From the NCBI RefSeq assembly GCF_001493375.1, contig NZ_LN929759.1, forward strand, positions 1 through 64,000: DNA of 64,000 nucleotides, written 5' to 3'. The notes under the pieces were generated by a model. That model saw only the letters and a list, made by a program, of their open reading frames with translations. It was not told where the DNA came from and did not search any database. Both the position numbers and the translations under genes were made by a program. Of the stretch, positions 35,449-44,021 are shown piece after piece; within the stretch, counting starts at the first letter, position 1, and each line of letters begins with the position of its first letter. This DNA comes from Streptomyces specialis (GTDB taxonomy: Bacteria; Actinomycetota; Actinomycetes; Streptomycetales; Streptomycetaceae).

Positions 35449-36840
35449 GTGACCTCACATCCCGACATCCAGTCCGAGGACCGTGTCTCGGACAGCCGTT
35501 TACTGTCGGCTCTGCTCGACGGCATGGACTCCGCCCTGTTCGCCGTCGACGCCGGAGGCCGTGTCCCCCACTGGAACCGCCAGGCCGAGCGGCTGCTCGG
35601 CTGGTCCGCCGAGGAGGCCGTCGGCCGCCCCGGGCTGGGTGGCTGGGCCGTGCGGGACGCCGACGCGGCGGATGTGCGGAATCGTCTCCTCGCCACGCTG
35701 ACCCCGGACAAAAGCGCCGGCCCGGCCCAGGCCCAGGCCCTGGATCACGAGTTCGCGCTGCTGCGGCGCGACGGCGGCCGGGTGCTCGTACGGGCGCGGC
35801 TCTCGGCGATCCGCGACGGCGACGGCCGGGCGACGGGCGTCTCCTGCGCGTTCGGCGACGTGCACGCCCGCCTGGACCTGGAGCGGAATCTCGCGCTGAG
35901 CCGCGCCCTGCTGACGGACTCGTCCTGGGCGATGGTGATCGTGGACGCCGACATGCGCACGGTCGCGGTCAACGACCGGGCCGCGCGGGCGCTGGCCGTC
36001 ACCCCGGTGGACATGCTCGGGGAGCCGCTGGCGGAGTTCTTCGGTGCCGGTCTTGAGGAGCTGGAGGGGGCTCTGGAGCAGACGCAGGTCGCGCAGGGTC
36101 CGAGCAGCCCGGTCGAGATGTGGATCACGCTGCTGGACGACGGCTCGCGGGAGGACCCGCTCGGTGACCAGCGCGGCGGCCTGCCGGGCGGGCCGCGCCG
36201 CTGCCTGCTCAGCGGCTTCCTGCGGCTGGGCCCGCAGCCCGCCGCCGACTCCGGGTCGGCGCCCGCGCCGCTCGGCGTGGCCTGGATCTTCCAGGACGTC
36301 ACCGAGTGCCGCCACGTCGCCCGCGACAAGGCGCGGCGTTCGTTCCGCGACGGCCAGCTCGCCCGCGCGACGCGGGCCGCCGCCGAGTGCGAGGACCCGC
36401 GGGAGGCCGCGCAGCTCCACCTGCACTACGCGCTGGCCGGTTTCGCGGAGTACGCGCTGCTGGACCTCGTGGGGAACGTGGGGCTGGTGCGCATGGCCGA
36501 GAGCCCCGGCGCGTTCTGCGGCACGCCGGCCACCCACGGGGTCACCGTCCGCTACCGCCCCGGCCACCCCGCGCTCCAGGCGCTGGAGCGCTGCGTCCCG
36601 ATCCGCGCGACCGGCGGCCTGACCCGCCCCGGCTGGGGGGTGGAGCACCGCTGGCCGGAGGACGCGGGCCACGCCCTGTGCGTGGTGCTGCGCAGCCGGG
36701 GGCGGAGCCTGGGCGTCCTGACGTTCCTCCGCGGCACGGGCCGCCGCCCGTTCGACCGCGCGGACGTGTCCTACGGCGAGGACGTGGCGCTCCGCGTGGC
36801 CGCCGCGATCGACCTGTCCGCCCTGGTCCCCGGCCCCTGA
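35449..36840 (+). CDS. PAS/GAF-domain signalling protein
   Basis: A 463-residue cytosolic sensor. A first PAS domain spans about residues 15-130 (GMDSALFAVDAGGRVPHWNRQAERLLGWSAEEAVGR, given in parts), a second PAS about 150-285 (SSWAMVIVDADMRTVAVNDRAA...WIFQDVTE), and the last 160 residues look like a GAF domain. There is no kinase, phosphatase or DNA-binding domain, so it must act through a partner. GTG start with AGGGGG upstream. A Crp-type site lies in its promoter. From memory similar genes stand beside pdxH in streptomycetes. Confidence 0.85.
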   Translation: MTSHPDIQSEDRVSDSRLLSALLDGMDSALFAVDAGGRVPHWNRQAERLLGWSAEEAVGRPGLGGWAVRDADAADVRNRLLATLTPDKSAGPAQAQALDHEFALLRRDGGRVLVRARLSAIRDGDGRATGVSCAFGDVHARLDLERNLALSRALLTDSSWAMVIVDADMRTVAVNDRAARALAVTPVDMLGEPLAEFFGAGLEELEGALEQTQVAQGPSSPVEMWITLLDDGSREDPLGDQRGGLPGGPRRCLLSGFLRLGPQPAADSGSAPAPLGVAWIFQDVTECRHVARDKARRSFRDGQLARATRAAAECEDPREAAQLHLHYALAGFAEYALLDLVGNVGLVRMAESPGAFCGTPATHGVTVRYRPGHPALQALERCVPIRATGGLTRPGWGVEHRWPEDAGHALCVVLRSRGRSLGVLTFLRGTGRRPFDRADVSYGEDVALRVAAAIDLSALVPGP

Positions 36841-36847
36841 CCGCCCG

Positions 36848-36872
36848 CCCCCGGCGGCCGGCCGGCCGGGGG
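36848..36872. terminator. GC hairpin between convergent genes
   Basis: CCCCCGGC-N9-GCCGGGGG gives an 8-bp stem in the 41-base space between the PAS gene and the convergent SIS gene. Confidence 0.55.
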
Positions 36873-36881
36873 TGGCCCGGC

Positions 36882-37637
36882 CTACCTGTGCCAGAGGATG
36901 CGGTCGGCGTGGGTGGCGACGACCCGCTCGTTCCACTCCGCGCCGCCGTCCACGTTGGCCGAGCGCAGCAGGGGCGGCTCGGTGCCCCGGGCCGCCAGCA
37001 GGCAGGCCGTCTCCGCGATCACGGCCTGGAGCAGCGCGCAGGCGACGATGGTGGACGCCGGGGCGAACGGGGCGCCGATGCCCTCCGCGGTGAGCGTCGC
37101 GTCCCCGACCGGGACGCCGCTGTCGAGGACCACGTCGCAGTGGTCCTTCAGGAACGTGCCGGAGGGGTGGCGCGAGACGGTCCGGCCCGCGTAGGCCACG
37201 GACGTCACGCCGATGACCGCAAGCCCGCGCGACCTGGCGTGCGAGGCCATCTCGACGGGCAGCGCGTTCCGCCCGGAGACCGAGACGGCGATGAGCAGGT
37301 CCCCGGCGGTGGCCGGGCTGCTGGCGAGGGCGGCCGGGGCGAGGCCCGGGACATGTTCGAGCGCGCTGCCGAGGGTGGCGGGGGAGACGTCCACACCGGT
37401 CGTGCCGGGCACGGTCAGCAGGTTCACCAGGGCCAGGCCGCCCGCCCGGTAGACGAGGTCCTGCGCGGGGAGCGCGGAGTGGCCCGCGCCGTGGGCGAAG
37501 AGCTTGCCGCCCGCCGCCACGGTGTCCGCGATCAGGGCGGCGGCCTCCGCGATACGCGGCGCCTGACGGTCCCGGGCCGTCCGCAGCAGGCCGATGGCCG
37601 CGTCGAAGAAGCGGTCGGCGGGCGTGGTCTCGGTCAT
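36882..37637 (-). CDS. SIS-domain sugar-phosphate protein (NagS-like)
   Basis: A 251-residue SIS (sugar isomerase) domain protein of the UPF0309 type. Marks are LFAHGAGHSALPAQDLVYRAGG, the phosphate-binding LLIAVSVSGRNALPVEMASHA (in parts), and GVPVGDATL. From memory the S. coelicolor protein at this position (SCO4393, NagS) acts on N-acetylglucosamine-6-phosphate in aminosugar metabolism; I infer a similar role. The DasR-type operator 12 bases before the start supports the link to GlcNAc. ATG 37637 chosen over GTG 37643. Confidence 0.87.
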   Translation of the reverse strand: MTETTPADRFFDAAIGLLRTARDRQAPRIAEAAALIADTVAAGGKLFAHGAGHSALPAQDLVYRAGGLALVNLLTVPGTTGVDVSPATLGSALEHVPGLAPAALASSPATAGDLLIAVSVSGRNALPVEMASHARSRGLAVIGVTSVAYAGRTVSRHPSGTFLKDHCDVVLDSGVPVGDATLTAEGIGAPFAPASTIVACALLQAVIAETACLLAARGTEPPLLRSANVDGGAEWNERVVATHADRILWHR

Positions 37638-37648
37638 GGCCACACCGT

Positions 37649-37664
37649 AGTGGTCTGGACCACT
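37649..37664. promoter_or_regulatory. DasR-type operator (dre-like)
   Basis: AGTGGTCTGGACCACT is a perfect inverted repeat (AGTGGTC-TG-GACCACT) that differs from the dre consensus ACTGGTCTAGACCAGT at three positions, with symmetry kept. It lies 12 bases before the SIS-gene start and 104 before dmdR1. DasR is a GntR-type GlcNAc-responsive regulator not encoded here. Confidence 0.7.
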
Positions 37665-37767
37665 GCGGTGTCAATACCGGCCACCGTTACACGGAGCGGA
37701 ATCAGTTGTCACCGCCGTGCGTCAGAATTGGTGGCAGGGCCACCGCACGAGATATCGAGGGGCACTT

Positions 37768-38460
37768 ATGTCCGGACTCATCGACACCACCGAGATGTAC
37801 CTCCGCACCATCCTGGAGCTGGAGGAGGAGGGGGTGGTTCCGATGCGTGCCCGGATCGCCGAGCGTCTGGAGCAGAGCGGACCGACCGTCAGCCAGACCG
37901 TCGCGAGAATGGAACGGGACGGGCTGCTGAGCATCGCGGGGGACCGGCACCTGGAGCTGACCGATGAAGGCCGCAGGCTGGCACAGCGGGTGATGCGCAA
38001 GCACCGCCTCGCGGAGTGTCTGCTCGTGGACGTGATCGGCCTGGAGTGGGAGCACGTGCACGCGGAGGCGTGCCGGTGGGAGCACGTGATGAGCGACGCG
38101 GTCGAGCGCCGCGTGCTGGAGCTGCTGAACCACCCGACCGAGTCGCCCTACGGGAACCCGATCCCGGGTCTGGCCGAGCTGGGCGAGACCGCCGAGGCCG
38201 ATCCGTACATCGGGGAGGGCATGGTCGCGCTCACCGACCTGGACACCAACGGCGGCAAGACGGTCGTCGTCCGCCGCATCGGGGAGCCCATCCAGACGGA
38301 CTCGCAGGTGATGCACACGCTGCGCCGGGCGGGTGTGCAGCCGGGGGCGTCGGTCAGCGTCACCACCGGCGCGGGCGGCGGCGTGCAGGTCGGAAGCGGT
38401 GGTGAGGCGGCCGAGCTGGCGCACCACATCGCGATGCACGTGTTCGTCGCGAAGGGCTGA
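37768..38460 (+). CDS. dmdR1: DtxR-family iron-dependent repressor (DmdR1-like)
   Basis: A 230-residue metal-dependent repressor, the iron master regulator of streptomycetes. The winged helix with QSGPTVSQTVARMERDGLL sits at residues about 25-60. The metal-binding and dimer domain has MRKHRLAECLLVDVIGLEW, then HAEACRWEHVMSDAVERRV (His, Cys, Glu and His ligands) and HPTESPYGNPIP. The C-terminal SH3-like domain completes it. ATG start with GAGGGG upstream. The iron box at 6791-6809 in this window is a likely target. Confidence 0.94.
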   Translation: MSGLIDTTEMYLRTILELEEEGVVPMRARIAERLEQSGPTVSQTVARMERDGLLSIAGDRHLELTDEGRRLAQRVMRKHRLAECLLVDVIGLEWEHVHAEACRWEHVMSDAVERRVLELLNHPTESPYGNPIPGLAELGETAEADPYIGEGMVALTDLDTNGGKTVVVRRIGEPIQTDSQVMHTLRRAGVQPGASVSVTTGAGGGVQVGSGGEAAELAHHIAMHVFVAKG

Positions 38461-38677
38461 CGGACCGGCCGGCCGGGGGCCGGAGGGCCGGGCAGCGATC
38501 CGGGAGGGCCGGCCGCCGTGGCGGCCGACCCACACCCACCCCGCAGACCGACGCGGAGCCCCGAGCTCCCCAGGTCGGTCTCCCTCCCTTGTCACAGATT
38601 TTCCCTGTGCGACAGCAGGCGACTCCTGGTAAGGGATCACTCAAACGGGCGTTCTTGGGCAGCAATCGCACGGTGTT

Positions 38678-38691
38678 CGAATATGCATTCG
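38678..38691. promoter_or_regulatory. Inverted repeat resembling an SOS box
   Basis: CGAAT-ATGC-ATTCG is perfect over 5-bp arms in an AT-rich island within the 294-base gap before the alpha/beta hydrolase gene. It has the geometry of the actinobacterial LexA box CGAAC-N4-GTTCG, with one symmetric base change in each arm. Function uncertain. The rest of the gap (38461-38754) shows no gene. Confidence 0.35.
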
Positions 38692-38754
38692 ATATCGTGG
38701 TCTCTGGTAGGGGCGGGGGCCGTGACCGGAGCCGGAGAAAGGGGGACGAAGCGC

Positions 38755-39639
38755 ATGATGCGTCGCGTCCGCGTTGTCGGGCAGGGGGGAGTGCGGTTGG
38801 CCGCCTGGGAGTTCGGCGAGCCACCGCGTGCGGCGGCGGCGGCGGGGGGGCCGGCCGGGGGCGAGCCCGCGCCGCCGGGCGTTCTGCTGTTGCACGGGCT
38901 GCTGGGCCGCGCCTCGCACTGGGCGGACACCGCCCGCTGGCTGGCGCGCGGCCGTCGCGCGGTCGCGCTGGATCAGCGCGGCCATGGGCGGAGCGACAAG
39001 CCGGCGGCGGGCCCGTTCGACCGGGACGCGTTCGTGGCGGACGCGGAGGCCGCCGTGGAGCAGCTCGGCCTGGGTCCGGCCGTGCTGATCGGGCACGCGA
39101 TGGGTGCCCTGACGGCCTGGCAGCTCGCCGCCCGGCGCCCCGATCTGGTGGCGGCGGTGGTGATATGCGACATGCGGGCGGCGGCGCTGGGCGTCCGCTC
39201 GCGGCAGGGGTGGAGCGCGTGGCTGGCGTCCTGGCCGGTGCCGTTCGCCACGCTGGCGGACGTCCGGCGCTGGTTCGGCGAGGAGGACCCGACGCTGGAC
39301 CGCCCGCGCCCGGCCCGGGGTGACTTCTTCGCCGAGGTCATGGCCGAGCGTGCCGACGGCTGGCGGCCCGGCTTCTCGCGCCCGCAGATGCTGGCGGCGC
39401 GGGAGAGCTGGGTCCGCGACGCGCACTGGGACGAGCTGGCGCTCGTCCGCTGCCCGGCCCTGGTCGTGCGCGGTCTCGACGGCGAGCTGGGCCGCGCCGA
39501 GGCGCAGGAGATGGTCCGGGTGCTGCCGAGGGGCCGCTATGCCGACATCCCCGACGCGGGCCACCTGGTCCACCTGGAGCGGCCCGCGGAGTGGCGGGAG
39601 ACCGTCCAGCGGTTCCTCACCGAGGAGGGCCTCTGGTAG
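38755..39639 (+). CDS. Alpha/beta hydrolase lacking the nucleophile serine
   Basis: A 294-residue alpha/beta-hydrolase fold protein. HG oxyanion motif LLLHGLLGRASHW is at about 42-54, and the acid and His are at VVRGLDGELGRAE and DAGHLVH. At the nucleophile elbow the expected GHSMG reads GHAMGALTAW (Ala near residue 121; GCG where TCG would be Ser). Catalysis by the usual mechanism is unlikely unless the residue is compensated. From memory related genes stand next to dmdR1. ATG start (38755 or 38758), GGGGGAC upstream. Confidence 0.87.
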   Translation: MMRRVRVVGQGGVRLAAWEFGEPPRAAAAAGGPAGGEPAPPGVLLLHGLLGRASHWADTARWLARGRRAVALDQRGHGRSDKPAAGPFDRDAFVADAEAAVEQLGLGPAVLIGHAMGALTAWQLAARRPDLVAAVVICDMRAAALGVRSRQGWSAWLASWPVPFATLADVRRWFGEEDPTLDRPRPARGDFFAEVMAERADGWRPGFSRPQMLAARESWVRDAHWDELALVRCPALVVRGLDGELGRAEAQEMVRVLPRGRYADIPDAGHLVHLERPAEWRETVQRFLTEEGLW

Positions 39640-39673
39640 CCACCCTTACGGTCGGCCGACCGGCCGGCCGGCC

Positions 39674-40519
39674 TCAGCCGGGCAGGTCCAGGCGCTGGGT
39701 GCCGATCACCGTCAGCAGCCGCAGGGCCTCGTCCGACGGCGAGCCGGGGTCGGCCGTGTAGATCACGACCCGCTGGTCCCGGTCGGTGATGTCGAGGACG
39801 TCGCAGTTGACCGTGACGGCGCCCACCAGCGGATGGTGGACGGTCTTGCGCAGGGTGTTCTCGGCGTGCACGTCGTGGGCGGCCCAGAGCCGGGCGAAGT
39901 GTTCGCTGCCGGAGAGGAGTTCGCTGACCAGGCCGGCCACTTCGGGATCGTCGGGGTAGCGGGCGGCGGCGGCCCGCAGGTGCCGGGCCGCGGCGTGGGC
40001 GAACGTGTCGGTGTCCGCCCGGTCCAGCGGCCACCGTTCCGGCTCCCGCAGGAAGGCGCGGCGCACCAGGTTGCGGTCGCGGCGGGGCAGCGCGGAGAAG
40101 TCCTCCAGGAGGGCGGCGGCCAGGTCGTTCCAGGCGATCACCTCGTAGGTCGCGGAGAGCACGATCGCGGCGGCCCGCGGCAGCCGCCGCAGCAGGTCGA
40201 GGATGCTGCGCGGCACGTCGCGCGAGGGTCCGGGCGGCGGTCCTGGCGGGGAGCCGGCGAGGTGGTGGAGGTGGTCGCGCTCGGCGTCGGACAGGCGCAG
40301 GGCCCGGGCCAGGCCGCCGAGCACCTCGGGCGACGGGCGCGGGGCGCGGGCCTGTTCCAGCCGTGTGTAGTACTCGGTCGAGATGAAGGCGAGGTGCGCC
40401 ACCTCCTCGCGGCGCAGCCCCGGGGTGCGGCGGCGCTGCCCGGCGGGCAGCCCGACGTCGGCGGGGGTGATCCGTTCCCGCCTGCCGCGCAGGAAGCCGG
40501 CCAGCTCGTGTCTGTCCAC
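39674..40519 (-). CDS. XRE-family regulator with MmyB-like ligand domain
   Basis: A 281-residue regulator. Residues about 5-75 form the XRE helix-turn-helix (TPGLRREEVAHLAFISTEYYTRLEQAR in parts: LRREEVAHLAFISTEYYTRL), and the rest is the MmyB-like PAS-fold domain (AIVLSATYEVIAWNDLAAALL; HPLVGAVTVNCDVL). GTG 40519. Such regulators usually control the divergent neighbour, here an SDR gene that starts 86 bases away. Confidence 0.9.
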   Translation of the reverse strand: MDRHELAGFLRGRRERITPADVGLPAGQRRRTPGLRREEVAHLAFISTEYYTRLEQARAPRPSPEVLGGLARALRLSDAERDHLHHLAGSPPGPPPGPSRDVPRSILDLLRRLPRAAAIVLSATYEVIAWNDLAAALLEDFSALPRRDRNLVRRAFLREPERWPLDRADTDTFAHAAARHLRAAAARYPDDPEVAGLVSELLSGSEHFARLWAAHDVHAENTLRKTVHHPLVGAVTVNCDVLDITDRDQRVVIYTADPGSPSDEALRLLTVIGTQRLDLPG

Positions 40520-40605
40520 GCCCGCCAGTATCGGCGGGCGCCGCCGCCCCAGCCAGGTACCGCCGGTGCCTGGATGCGTTTCCCGGCTGCCCCCAGGCTC
40601 GCCGT

Positions 40606-41442
40606 ATGGACACCCCACGGAACACCTCGCAGCACACCCCGCCGACCACGCCGCCGGCCACCGGGCCTTCCGCGCCGCCCGGCGCCGGCCTGCTGGCCGG
40701 CAAGGCCGTCCTCGTCACCGGCGCTGGACGCGGCATCGGCGCCGCCGCCGCGCGGCTCTTCGCCCGGGAGGGCGCCCGGGTCGTGCTGGCGGCCCGCACC
40801 GAAGCCGAGTTGCGGGCGGTGACGGACGAGATCCGGGGGGTCGGCGGCACCGCGGACCACGTGCGGTGCGACCTGGCCGACCCGGCAAGCGTCCGCGCCG
40901 CCGTGGACCGGGCCGTGGAGCTGTACGGCCGGCTCGACGCCGCCTTCAACAACGCCGCGACCGTCCAGCGCCCCGGCCCGCTGGACGGGGCGACGGAGGA
41001 CGAGGTGGACCACGTCTACGCCGTCAACTTCAAGGGCCCCTGGCTGGCCATGAGCGCCGAGGTCGCGGCCATCCGCGCCACCGCGGGGAAGGGCGCCATC
41101 GTCAACAACTCCAGCGTCGGCAGCCTGGCGGCCAACCCCGGCCTGCCCCTCTACGGCGCCATGAAGCGCGCGGTCAACAGTCTCACCGAGTCGGCCGCAG
41201 TGACGTACGGCCCGGAAGGCATCCGCGTCAACGCCATCGCGCCCGGCACAACGCTCACCGACATGGTCCGCGCCTGGGAGCAGGCCGTCCCGGGCGTCAT
41301 CGAGGGGCTCAACGCCCGGACGCCGCTGCGCCGGGCCGCCGACCCGGACGAGATCGCGCAGGCCGCCGCCTGGCTGCTCAGCGACCGTTCCTCCTACGTG
41401 ACGGGCACGGTCCTCCCGGTGGACGGCGGCCTGCGGGCCTGA
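40606..41442 (+). CDS. Short-chain dehydrogenase/reductase
   Basis: A 278-residue SDR with a 28-residue Pro/Thr-rich N-terminal leader. Cofactor motif TGAGRGIG, NNAAT, catalytic Ser in VNNSSVGSLA, and YGAMK (Tyr and Lys). The end SSYVTGTVLPVDGGL is typical of classical SDRs. The Arg in AARTEAEL after beta-2 suggests NADP(H). Target substrate unknown. Probably controlled by the divergent XRE/MmyB regulator. Confidence 0.92.
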   Translation: MDTPRNTSQHTPPTTPPATGPSAPPGAGLLAGKAVLVTGAGRGIGAAAARLFAREGARVVLAARTEAELRAVTDEIRGVGGTADHVRCDLADPASVRAAVDRAVELYGRLDAAFNNAATVQRPGPLDGATEDEVDHVYAVNFKGPWLAMSAEVAAIRATAGKGAIVNNSSVGSLAANPGLPLYGAMKRAVNSLTESAAVTYGPEGIRVNAIAPGTTLTDMVRAWEQAVPGVIEGLNARTPLRRAADPDEIAQAAAWLLSDRSSYVTGTVLPVDGGLRA

Positions 41443-41475
41443 ACCCCGGTCCGCCACCGCCGGGCGGGCCGGGCC

Positions 41476-43092
41476 CTACGCGCGGCTGACCGCCGTCAGG
41501 ATCTCCGGGAGGCGGCGGACCGTGACCGGGGCGGCCAGCCGCAGCCCCGCCCACGCCATGAGCACGCCGTACCCGGCACCGAGCGGCAGCGTGGTCCACA
41601 GCCAGCCCGTCGCGTCCGACATGTGCAGCGTGACGACGAGCGCGATCACCGGAGCGCACAGCACCGGCCCGGCCAGCATTCCGCCCAGGATGCTGAACCA
41701 GGCGAGCGCGCCCTGCCCCGGCGCCACGTTCTTCATCGGGCTGTCCTGCGGGATCGAGTACGGGAACCGCGCGCTCGTCACCGCGCCCAGGCCGATCAGC
41801 GCGCCGAGCAGCGCCAGCGCGAGTCCCATCGCGTCCGGCGCCGACGCCCAGTCGTCCGCCAGCCCGGCCGACAGCGCGACCACCGCCGAGGTGAACGGCA
41901 CCGCCACCAGCGCCACCGCCAACGCCCGCCCGTACAGCTCCAGATAGGCGTCCCGCGAGGTGGCGATCGTCTGGGAGACCAGCCAGAAGCCGCTGTAGTC
42001 CTGGCCGAACTGGTTGTACATCAGCAGCCCGAGCAGTGCCGACGCCCAGAACGCGTTGTAGGGGCTGGTCCCGCCCTGCGCCGCCGTCACCACCGGCATC
42101 AGCAGGCCCACGCCGAGCGCCGACGCCCAGCCCATCTTCGTCTTCGGGTCCCGCCAGCCGTAGCGCAGCGTCCGTTGCGCCGCCGCCCCGGCCCGCCCGG
42201 CGGGCAGCCACCGGCTCGGTCCGCTCCCGGACCGCGCGGCACGGGACTTCGCCGTCTCCGGCGCGCCCAGGGTGGACGAGTCGGGTGCGGTCAGCAGCTT
42301 CGTCAGCGTCCGCCGCCACCAGCCGAGCAGCAGCAGCCACACCAGCAGGCTGCCGCCCAGCGCGGCGGCGGCCCGCCCGTACGAGCCGTCGCCCACCGCC
42401 CGCACGCCCTCCACGGCGGCGGCCGGCGGCACCCACCGCAGCACATCCGCGAGCGCCTCCAGCGGCCCGGCGCCGTTCTCCCCGGACAGCTTCGAGACGC
42501 CCAGGTTCAGCGCCTGCACCCCGACCGCGATCAACACCCCGCTCAGCACGGCCAGATCACGCCCGCGCCGGCTGCTGAGCAGCCCCGCGTTCGCCGTCGC
42601 CAGCGCCCGCGCCAGCGTCGTGCACGTCAGCAGCGCCAGCGGAACGGCGACCACCGCCGCCACCACCCCCGCCGCGCCGTCGGCGACCGTCACCGCCGCA
42701 CCCGTCACCAGCAGCAGCGTGAACAGCGGCCCGAGCCCCACCACCGAGGCCACGAGCTGCCCGGTGAGCATGGCGTTCGGCCGCAACGGCAGCATCGCCA
42801 GCCGCGCCGGATCCAGCGTCTCGTCGGCCCCGCCCACGAACAGCGGCATGAACGCCCAGCCCAGCGCCAGCAGCGCCACCAGCACCACCGCCGCCTCGGG
42901 CCCGTGCTCGTGCCCGCGCAACGCGACCATGCCCAGCAACCCGAGCCCGCCGAACAGCAGCGTCACGACCACGGCCCCGACGAACGCGGCGGACCGCCCC
43001 GCCGTCTGCCGCACCCCGTTGCGCACCAGCGCCAGCTTCAACCGCAGAAACGCCCCCGCGACCACCCCGACCGAGGCCCCGGTAACACTCAC
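41476..43092 (-). CDS. ABC transporter permease (exporter type)
   Basis: A 538-residue membrane protein with about twelve to fourteen hydrophobic segments, of the large ABC-2-like permease kind found in streptomycetes. It has no ATPase domain. The conserved cytosolic piece AAQRTLRYGWRDPKTKMGW (residues about 280-300) precedes the second half. GTG 43092 with GAGAGA upstream. The ATPase gene lies 41 bases upstream in the same leftward transcript. Cargo unknown. Confidence 0.87.
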   Translation of the reverse strand: MSVTGASVGVVAGAFLRLKLALVRNGVRQTAGRSAAFVGAVVVTLLFGGLGLLGMVALRGHEHGPEAAVVLVALLALGWAFMPLFVGGADETLDPARLAMLPLRPNAMLTGQLVASVVGLGPLFTLLLVTGAAVTVADGAAGVVAAVVAVPLALLTCTTLARALATANAGLLSSRRGRDLAVLSGVLIAVGVQALNLGVSKLSGENGAGPLEALADVLRWVPPAAAVEGVRAVGDGSYGRAAAALGGSLLVWLLLLGWWRRTLTKLLTAPDSSTLGAPETAKSRAARSGSGPSRWLPAGRAGAAAQRTLRYGWRDPKTKMGWASALGVGLLMPVVTAAQGGTSPYNAFWASALLGLLMYNQFGQDYSGFWLVSQTIATSRDAYLELYGRALAVALVAVPFTSAVVALSAGLADDWASAPDAMGLALALLGALIGLGAVTSARFPYSIPQDSPMKNVAPGQGALAWFSILGGMLAGPVLCAPVIALVVTLHMSDATGWLWTTLPLGAGYGVLMAWAGLRLAAPVTVRRLPEILTAVSRA

Positions 43093-43133
43093 GGCGTCTC
43101 TCTCGTGCGGCCCGCATGCCGCGCGGCCGTCGC

Positions 43134-43961
43134 TCACCGGTTGCCGCCCAGCCAGCTCAAGTCCGGTCCCGCGTCCCCGCGCGCCCCCACCAGTTCCAGG
43201 AACGCGCTCTGCAACGACTCCGCGTCGCCCCGCACTTCGGCGAGCGGCCCGTGCGCCTTGATGCGTCCGGCCGCTAGCACCGCGACCCAGTCGCACAGCG
43301 ACTCCACCAGCTCCATCACATGGCTGGAGAAGACCACCGTCGCGCCCGACGCCGTGTACCGTTCCAGCACGCCCCGGATCGTCTGCGCCGAAACCGGGTC
43401 CACGCCCTCGAACGGCTCGTCCAGGAACAGCACTTCGGGATTGTGCAGCAGCGCCGCCGCCAGCCCGATCTTCTTCCGCATGCCCGTCGAGTAGTCCACG
43501 ACCAGCTTGTGCTGCGCCGCCGACAGGTCGAGAACGTCCAGCAACTGCCCGGTGCGCCGCTCCACTTCGTCCACGGGCAGCCCGCGCAGCCGCCCGAGGT
43601 ACGTCAAGAGCTCCCGCCCCGAGAGCCGTTCGAACAGCCGCAGCCCCTCCGGCAGTACCCCGATGCGGGCCTTCACCGCCACCGGGTCCCGCCATACGTC
43701 GTGCCCGGCGATCTCCACCTGCCCGTCGTCCGGCCGCAGCAGCCCCGTGATCATGGACAACGTCGTGGTCTTGCCCGCGCCGTTCGGCCCGACCAGCCCG
43801 ATGAACCGCCCGGCCGGGAGATCCAGGTCGATCCCCGACACGGCCACCTGCTCACCGAACCGCTTCCACAGCCCCCGGACCCGGACGGCGACCGCCGGCC
43901 CCGCCGCGCCCGCCGCCGTCCCGTCATGCCCCTGCGCGTTCTGGTTCCCCGCCGCTTCCAT
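43134..43961 (-). CDS. ABC transporter ATP-binding protein
   Basis: A 275-residue ATPase that drives the adjacent permease. Walker A GPNGAGKTTT (about residue 60), Q-loop in IGVLPEGLRLFERL, signature YSTGMRKKIGL (a non-canonical LSGGQ form common in this subgroup), Walker B VLFLDEPFEG, H-loop VVFSSHVMELVE. I chose the ATG at 43961 because GAGGGG lies just upstream; GTG 43970 is possible. First gene of the two-gene export operon. Confidence 0.93.
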   Translation of the reverse strand: MEAAGNQNAQGHDGTAAGAAGPAVAVRVRGLWKRFGEQVAVSGIDLDLPAGRFIGLVGPNGAGKTTTLSMITGLLRPDDGQVEIAGHDVWRDPVAVKARIGVLPEGLRLFERLSGRELLTYLGRLRGLPVDEVERRTGQLLDVLDLSAAQHKLVVDYSTGMRKKIGLAAALLHNPEVLFLDEPFEGVDPVSAQTIRGVLERYTASGATVVFSSHVMELVESLCDWVAVLAAGRIKAHGPLAEVRGDAESLQSAFLELVGARGDAGPDLSWLGGNR

Positions 43962-43992
43962 ACCCCTCACCCTAAGAGGGCCGGTACGGCGG

Positions 43993-44018
43993 GCGGGAGG
44001 GTGTGCGGACCCTCCCGC
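43993..44018. terminator. Hairpin terminator of the prim-pol gene
   Basis: GCGGGAGGGT-GTGCGG-ACCCTCCCGC, a perfect 10-bp stem, lies four bases past the stop of the leftward prim-pol gene and upstream of the ABC operon. Confidence 0.75.
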
Positions 44019-44021
44019 TCC

